A stretch of DNA of 64,000 nt from Chromobacterium sphagni (lineage in GTDB: Bacteria > Pseudomonadota > Gammaproteobacteria > Burkholderiales > Chromobacteriaceae). Made by a program: the position numbers and the translations under genes. Positions 59,554 through 64,000 of this stretch are shown piece by piece. Position 1 is the stretch's first letter. Each line of letters opens with the position of its first letter. The DNA lies in assembly GCF_001855555.1 (NCBI RefSeq), contig NZ_MKCT01000001.1:806001-870000 (forward strand), written 5' to 3'. The notes beneath the pieces are model-generated. The model did no database searches and was not told the DNA's origin. It worked only from the letters and a program-made list of their open reading frames with translations.

Positions 59554-60571
59554 CGATCATCAGGTGGGCAAAATTCCATTTTGCATCAGATGAAGTCGAA
59601 CAATCAAATGTCATTCAATGCCGGGCCGAAACATCTTGCCTGTCTTGCCCGGCGAGCAGTCCATCGCTTGAATACGCGGCGCTTTACCACTGCTGCCCAC
59701 GTCGTTGCCATGTTGAAACCAGCAGCCCGTTTGTCAGCGGCAAGTTGTCCGCTGTAATGACGGCACGGGTTTTTCCAGTGTGGAGAACCATTCATATCAT
59801 TGAAAATAAATGATAATTTTCGTTTTCCCCCTGCTTTGGATGCTTGGTTTCCGCTTGCCGGACTGTCTGGTTCCAGCAAGGCTTTCCTAAGGGAGAAGTG
59901 GATAACTTTGCATCGATAGGTTGAGGCTATGACCTTTGCCCTGCTTGGATGAACTGGTCCACAAGCCAATTCGCTTTTTTGCAAACTTCTGTTCTGCAGC
60001 GCTTCTGTTTGTCTTTTCCAGCTGTTTTTGCACGCTGCGCCGCTAAATATTTCCTGCCCGCTTCTTTTCTTAATATTCCCATTTTTATATTGAAGAAACT
60101 GGTAGAAGAGGGTCCTTGTCTGTGGGTAAGTACCTATAACCATTGTATTTCAATGGTTTGCTATAACTGGAAAGCTGTTGTCAGCCATGTTTGTTGCTGA
60201 CTGGCCAGTTGTGGATAAGTTTGAGTTTTTTCGTGGAAGCCTGGTTTTCCACATGTTGGCGGCCGCTATCGCTGCTTGCGCTGTGCACGGATTTTTTGCG
60301 CTCGGCCGATGTGGCCTCACCGTTGTTTCTTTAACGCAGCTATAAAATGATGATAATGCTGAAGGAGGGCTTTTTATGTGGATAATCGTCAAAAGACCAT
60401 ATTTTTCATGTGTTTGTCCTGTTGATAGCCATGGGATTATTGCAGCGCGCAAAGGTCTGGCAGATTGTGGATAAATCTGACTTCACTTATTCACAGTGGC
60501 TTATCCACATTTGCTGCGGAGGGATTTTACTTGGTTAACCACAGCCCCCCTCGGGTACAATGCGCGCCATG
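59554..60571. other. AT-rich gap with DnaA-box cluster: candidate replication origin
   Basis: No credible gene in 1018 bases of T-rich DNA. Perfect DnaA boxes (TGTGGATAA or its complement) lie at 60210, 60377, 60466 and 60501 within the gap and at 60612 in waaC. One-mismatch copies lie at 59897, 60121, 60245, 60487 and 60535. The stretch 60040-60100 is the most AT-rich and could be an unwinding element. In sampled blocks the plus strand is C-rich to the left and near-balanced to the right. Confidence 0.65.
60531..60561 (+). promoter_or_regulatory. Candidate promoter of waaC
   Basis: TACAAT at 60556-60561, followed by GCGCGCC, with a weak TTGGTT at 60531-60536 (19-base spacing). A start of transcription near 60568 would fall one to four bases before the likely start codon. 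Confidence 0.45.
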
Positions 60572-61531
60572 ATGAATGTGCTGATCGTGCGCACCTCGTC
60601 GATGGGCGACCTTATCCACACCTGGCCCGCCATCACCGAGCTGAAGACGCATTACCCCAATATCCGCTTGAGTTGGCTGGCCGAGGAAAGCTTCGCCGAC
60701 ATTGCCCGGCTGCATCCGCAAGTCGCCGAGGTGCTGACCCTGCGCTGGCGTAGCTGGCGCAAGCGTCTGCTGCGGCCTGCCGCTTGGCGCGAACTGAAAG
60801 CGCTGAAGCAACAGCTGCGCGACACCCACTTCGATCTGGTGCTGGACAGCCAAGGGCTGTTGAAAAGCGCCATTCCGGCGCGCTGGGCCGCTGCGCCGCT
60901 GGCCGGACTGGATTGGCACAGCGCGCGCGAATCGTTGGCCAGCCTGTTCTACGACAAGAAGCACACGGTGTCGCGCCAGTTGTCGGCGATAGAGCGCAAC
61001 CGCCGCCTGTTCGGCCTGAGCTTCGGCTATCAGCCGCAGGGCGAGCCGCAATTCGGCGTCAAGGCCGGCGCGAAACCGGCGTGGATGCTCAGCGGCCGTT
61101 ACGCGGTGCTGCTGCACGCGACCAGCCGCGTTTCCAAGGAGTGGCCGGAGGAGAGTTGGGTGGAGCTGGGAATCCGGCTGGCCAGCCAGCATGACCTGGT
61201 GACGGTGCTACCCTGGGGCAGCCTGCGCGAGAAAGCGCGCGCCGAGCGGCTGGCGGCCCGGCTGCCGGCCGCTGTGGTGGCGCCGAAGATGGATCTGCTG
61301 GAGGCTGCCGGCCTGCTGGGCCACGCCAGCGCGGTCATCGGCGTGGATACCGGGCTGGCCCATCTGGCCAACGCCTTGAACGTACCGCTGGTGGCCATCT
61401 ACACCGATACCGATCCGCAACAGACCGGGGTGGTGGAAACGCCTTGGGCGACCAATCTGGGCAATGTCGGGCAATGTCCGACGGTGGAAGCGGTATTGCA
61501 GGCGCTGTTTGCCCGCAGGGACTGGACATGA
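60572..61531 (+). CDS. waaC: ADP-heptose:LPS heptosyltransferase I
   Basis: 319 residues, GT9 family, inner face of the membrane; adds the first heptose to Kdo2-lipid A. MNVLIVRTSSMGDLIHTWPAI aligns with the WaaC N-terminus. LDSQGLLKSAI and the donor-site segment AVIGVDTGLAHLANALNVPLVAIYTDTDP near residues 250-280 are intact. I start at 60572 from the family's N-terminus; ATG codons at 60560 and 60569 are alternatives. No Shine-Dalgarno is seen, and the promoter lies so close that a leaderless mRNA is possible. It overlaps waaA by four bases. Confidence 0.92.
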   Translation: MNVLIVRTSSMGDLIHTWPAITELKTHYPNIRLSWLAEESFADIARLHPQVAEVLTLRWRSWRKRLLRPAAWRELKALKQQLRDTHFDLVLDSQGLLKSAIPARWAAAPLAGLDWHSARESLASLFYDKKHTVSRQLSAIERNRRLFGLSFGYQPQGEPQFGVKAGAKPAWMLSGRYAVLLHATSRVSKEWPEESWVELGIRLASQHDLVTVLPWGSLREKARAERLAARLPAAVVAPKMDLLEAAGLLGHASAVIGVDTGLAHLANALNVPLVAIYTDTDPQQTGVVETPWATNLGNVGQCPTVEAVLQALFARRDWT

Positions 61532-62796
61532 GCTGGCAGCGCCGCCTGTACGGCGGGCTGTGGCGGCCGCTGACGCCGCTGATTCGCCGCTATCTGAAAA
61601 AGCGCGCGCAAAAGGCTCCGGCCTATCTGGAGCATTGGGACGAGCGTTTCGGCCGCGCGCTGCAGCCACGCGCCACCGGCGCCATCTGGATACACGCGGT
61701 GTCGGTGGGCGAAACCCGCGCCGCCCAGCCGTTGGTGGAGGCGCTGCGCCGGCAATGGCCGGATGCGCCGCTGCTGCTGACCCAGATGACGCCGACCGGC
61801 CGCGCCACCGCCGAGGCGCTGTACCCGGGCGCGGAGGTGCGCTACCTGCCCTACGATTATCCACAGGCTGCCGCCGCTTTTCTCGCCGCTTACCGGCCGC
61901 GCTGCGGCATCCTGATGGAAACCGAGCTGTGGCCCAATCTGATCCATGCCGCCGCCGCTCAGCGGGTGCCGCTGATTCTGGCCAACGCCAGGCTGTCCGA
62001 CAAATCTCTGAAAGGCTACCGCCGGATACTTGGCCTGATCCGGCCGGCAATGCGGGAGTTGACCGCCATTGCTGCGCAAACGGCTGACGATGCCGACCGT
62101 TTCCGCCAGTTGGGCGCGGAAAACATTACGATTTGCGGCAGCAGCAAATATGATATAGAGATTCCGTCAGCGCAAATGCAACTGGCGGAATCTTTCCGCC
62201 GCCGCATCGGCGGCCGGCAAACGCTGTTGTGCGCCAGCACCCGCGATGGCGAGGAAGCGCTGATTCTGGATGCTTGGCTCGCGGCTGGCGCCTCCGTCGG
62301 CGACACGCTGCTGGCGCTGGTGCCGCGCCATCCGGAACGGCTGGCCGCGGTGGCGGAACTGGCGGCGCAGCGCGGCCTGAAGCTGCAGCGCCGCAGCGAC
62401 GAAGCCGCGCTGGCGGCGGATACCCGGGTATGGCTGGGCGACAGCATGGGCGAGATGTTCGGCTACCTGGGCGCCTGCGACGTCGCCTTCATCGGCGGCA
62501 GCCTGCAGCCTTTCGGTTGCCACAATCTGATCGAGCCGGCGATCGTCGGCGTGCCGGCGCTGTTCGGCCCTTCGGTGTTCAATTTCCAGCAGGCCGCCGC
62601 CGACGCGCAGGCGGCCGGCGCGGCGACCCAGGTGGCGGATGCCGCCGGGATGGTGTCGGCGGCGCTGGCGCTGCTGGCGGATCCGGCGCGGCGCGAGGCG
62701 ATGCGCCGGGGTGCGGCGGCATTCCGCCAGGCCCACCGCGGCGCTAGCCAGCGGATGCTGGAACTGATACGCGCCACGCTGGCGGCGCGGGAATAA
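61528..62796 (+). CDS. waaA: Kdo transferase (3-deoxy-D-manno-octulosonic acid transferase)
   Basis: 422 residues, GT30, membrane-anchored by the N-terminal segment. It adds Kdo to lipid IVA from CMP-Kdo. GAIWIHAVSVGETRAAQPLVEAL opens the catalytic part, MTPTGRATAEALYPGAEVRYLPYDYP and MTELWPNLI-type segments follow (METELWPNLIHAAAAQRVPLILANARLS), and FIGGSLQPFGCHNLIEPAIVGVPALFGP near 330-355 is the C-terminal donor site. The ATGA junction with waaC indicates coupled translation. It ends in a terminator. Confidence 0.94.
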   Translation: MSWQRRLYGGLWRPLTPLIRRYLKKRAQKAPAYLEHWDERFGRALQPRATGAIWIHAVSVGETRAAQPLVEALRRQWPDAPLLLTQMTPTGRATAEALYPGAEVRYLPYDYPQAAAAFLAAYRPRCGILMETELWPNLIHAAAAQRVPLILANARLSDKSLKGYRRILGLIRPAMRELTAIAAQTADDADRFRQLGAENITICGSSKYDIEIPSAQMQLAESFRRRIGGRQTLLCASTRDGEEALILDAWLAAGASVGDTLLALVPRHPERLAAVAELAAQRGLKLQRRSDEAALAADTRVWLGDSMGEMFGYLGACDVAFIGGSLQPFGCHNLIEPAIVGVPALFGPSVFNFQQAAADAQAAGAATQVADAAGMVSAALALLADPARREAMRRGAAAFRQAHRGASQRMLELIRATLAARE

Positions 62797-62815
62797 GTCG
62801 CGGCTTGAAGTTGGC

Positions 62816-62852
62816 AAAGCCGTTCACGCTGCGGGCGCGGACGGCTTTTTTA
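62816..62852 (+). terminator. Terminator of waaC-waaA
   Basis: AAAGCCGT (62816-62823) pairs with ACGGCTTT (62841-62848) and is followed by more T, 20 bases after the waaA stop. Confidence 0.75.
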
Positions 62853-62929
62853 TTGTTTCGGCTAGGGGAGCCGGCATGCCAAGGCGCAACCCATTGCTGC
62901 ATCCTGCCCCGTCCGGGCCGGCATCCGGT

Positions 62930-63706
62930 TCACTGACCCAGCCACTGCGCCGACAAGCGCGCGAAGCCGCCGTCCTGCAGTCTCTGGCTCAGCCATTGGT
63001 CGACCCAGGCCTTCCAGCGCCAGTCGTTGGGCAGCAGATAGGCTTTCTGCGAAAAATCGAAGGGGCGCTCCGGATGGATCGCGCACAGCGCCGGATGCAG
63101 TTTTTGCTGATAGCGGGTTTCCACCGCGTCGGTGACCATCAGATCTGCCTTTCCATCGATTATCTGTTGGAAAATCCGGGTATTGTCGGGGAAAACCGTC
63201 AATTCAGCTTGCGGCAGATTGGTGCGGGCGAAGCGCTCGTTGGTGCCGCCGGGATTGACCGCCAGCTTCACGCCAGGCTGGTTGATTTGCGCCAGCGTCT
63301 GGAAGCGCCGCTGGTTTTCGCAGCGGGCGATCGGCGTTTTGCCGTCGTTCAGATAGGGGATGGAATACAAAGCCCGCTTCTGCCGCTCCAGGCTGACCGA
63401 TATTCCGCTCATCGCGATGTCGAATTTGTCGGCCGCCTGGTCGCGCATCAGCGCCGGCCAGCTGGTGGGAACCAAGCGCAGCCTGACGCCCAGCGCGCGG
63501 GCCAGGTCTTCCGCCAAATCTATGTCCAGGCCCTGGTAGCGGCCGCTGGCCGGGTCCTTTCCGCTGAACGGCAGGTAGTCGCCGGTGGTGCCCACCCGCA
63601 ACTCGCCGCGTTGCAGGATGTTGTCCAACTGGTCGGCGCCGGCGGTCTGGCCGGCCAGCGCGCAACTTGCGACCAGGCTGGCCAGGAGGAATCTGCGCCT
63701 GGTCAT
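62930..63706 (-). CDS. pheC: Periplasmic cyclohexadienyl dehydratase PheC
   Basis: 258 residues, family 3 binding-protein fold. A signal peptide (MTRRRFLLASLVASCALAGQTAGA) is cut near residue 24. ELRVGTTGDYLPFSGKDPASG, VPTSWPALMRD, AMSGISVSLERQ, NPGGTNERFARTNLPQAELTVFPDN and ADLMVTDAVETRYQQKLHPALCAIHPERPFDF match the PheC of Pseudomonas closely. PheC converts prephenate to phenylpyruvate and arogenate to phenylalanine in the periplasm, outside the usual feedback control. It overlaps the next gene upstream by four bases (ATGA). Confidence 0.9.
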   Translation of the reverse strand: MTRRRFLLASLVASCALAGQTAGADQLDNILQRGELRVGTTGDYLPFSGKDPASGRYQGLDIDLAEDLARALGVRLRLVPTSWPALMRDQAADKFDIAMSGISVSLERQKRALYSIPYLNDGKTPIARCENQRRFQTLAQINQPGVKLAVNPGGTNERFARTNLPQAELTVFPDNTRIFQQIIDGKADLMVTDAVETRYQQKLHPALCAIHPERPFDFSQKAYLLPNDWRWKAWVDQWLSQRLQDGGFARLSAQWLGQ

Positions 63707-64000
63707 GGCGCAGTCTGCGGCTGGTTGAGCGGGAAGGCGAACAGGTCGTGGCGGTAGGTTTCCACCACCAGGCTGAACGGCACATTGCCGTCCCGGTACA
63801 GCACGGCGCGGTGCTGGATCAGCTGTTCCGGAATCTCCAGGCCTTGGGTTTTGGCGGCGGCCGGCGCCGGGCGCATTTCCCAGCCCTGCGGCAGCGGCGA
63901 CCACAGCAGCTTGGCCTGTTCGGTGCGGCGGGTGAAATTGAGCGCTCGCACCGCGGTGCCGAATGGGGTGTCGGTGGTGTCCAGCAGACGGTTCATCTCC
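63703..64000 (-). CDS. Unrecognised protein, 5' end outside window
   Basis: At least 97 residues (from EMNRLLDTTDTPFGTAVRAL onward). The Met at 63996 lies directly against GGAG with no spacing, so the true start is probably beyond the window. The C-terminal part (IPEQLIQHRAVLYRDGNVPFSLVVETYRHDLFAFPL) reads like a compact alpha/beta protein. No family recognised. Its stop overlaps the pheC start by four bases, so it is upstream of pheC in one operon. Confidence 0.7.
   Translation of the reverse strand, partial: EMNRLLDTTDTPFGTAVRALNFTRRTEQAKLLWSPLPQGWEMRPAPAAAKTQGLEIPEQLIQHRAVLYRDGNVPFSLVVETYRHDLFAFPLNQPQTAP

Noticed and set aside
59604-60143. A 179-codon frame on the minus strand of the AT-rich gap
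   Set aside because: Lys/Arg/Ser-rich with no motif or ribosome site, and in DNA that looks like an origin or regulatory region. I cannot exclude a small gene but see no support.

Overview
The window is GC-rich chromosomal DNA with dense, mostly short operons on both strands. It has no rRNA, tRNA, insertion sequence, phage or CRISPR. Gene content and protein style (fused indolepyruvate ferredoxin oxidoreductase, beta-class GST, DUF3141, VF530, periplasmic PheC, OprD-type porin next to a GH3 hexosaminidase, a YopT-type protease) point to a betaproteobacterium of the Chromobacterium/Neisseriales kind. This is inferred from recalled family distribution, not from a search.

Layout. 0-13 kb: RarD permease, a large 2-oxoacid oxidoreductase behind a promoter carrying a LiuR-like operator, a lipoprotein, an unknown protein, then a minus-strand series (MscS channel, sirtuin, MazG-like pyrophosphohydrolase, GST, DUF4337, VF530, DUF3141 hydrolase). 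13-15.4 kb: four small exported proteins (Spy/CpxP-like, a Trp/Tyr-rich protein, a glycine-zipper lipoprotein, a short secreted peptide) and a decayed SnoaL-like gene. 15.4-24.3 kb: small enzymes and regulators, including an HxlR regulator divergent from an SDR gene and the rRNA hydroxylase RlhA. 24.5-35.7 kb: a carbohydrate locus flanked by two chemoreceptors: OprD/ChiP-like porin, binding protein, two permeases, cytosolic GH3 beta-N-acetylhexosaminidase and ABC ATPase. It reads as sensing, uptake and intracellular cleavage of a chitooligosaccharide-like sugar. 35.7-37.4 kb: a B3/B4-domain protein and a candidate YopT-type effector. 37.5-41.6 kb: glpK-glpF-glpD on the minus strand. 42-52 kb: pyruvate kinase, two solute-binding proteins, a methyltransferase remnant, a YcaQ-type DNA glycosylase, a PtsN-like protein and two diguanylate cyclases (one with a globin sensor) lying tail to tail. 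52-59.5 kb: thiC behind a TPP riboswitch whose P3 arm seems absent, a Pcm-like methyltransferase with a rhodanese, ung, a CorC/HlyC-type protein followed directly by an AAC(6')-like acetyltransferase, an S66 peptidase gene broken by a stop codon, and a GNAT gene. 60.5-64 kb: waaC-waaA (LPS core/Kdo), pheC and a partial gene.

The most notable non-coding region is 59554-60571. It is AT-rich, has no convincing gene, and carries three perfect and several one-mismatch DnaA boxes, with a fourth perfect box just inside waaC. Hand counts of sample blocks also suggest that the plus strand changes from C-rich on the left to about balanced or slightly G-rich on the right. Together these make it a candidate chromosomal replication origin. 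Three genes are visibly broken (SnoaL-like, methyltransferase, S66 peptidase), so this strain shows modest local gene decay.
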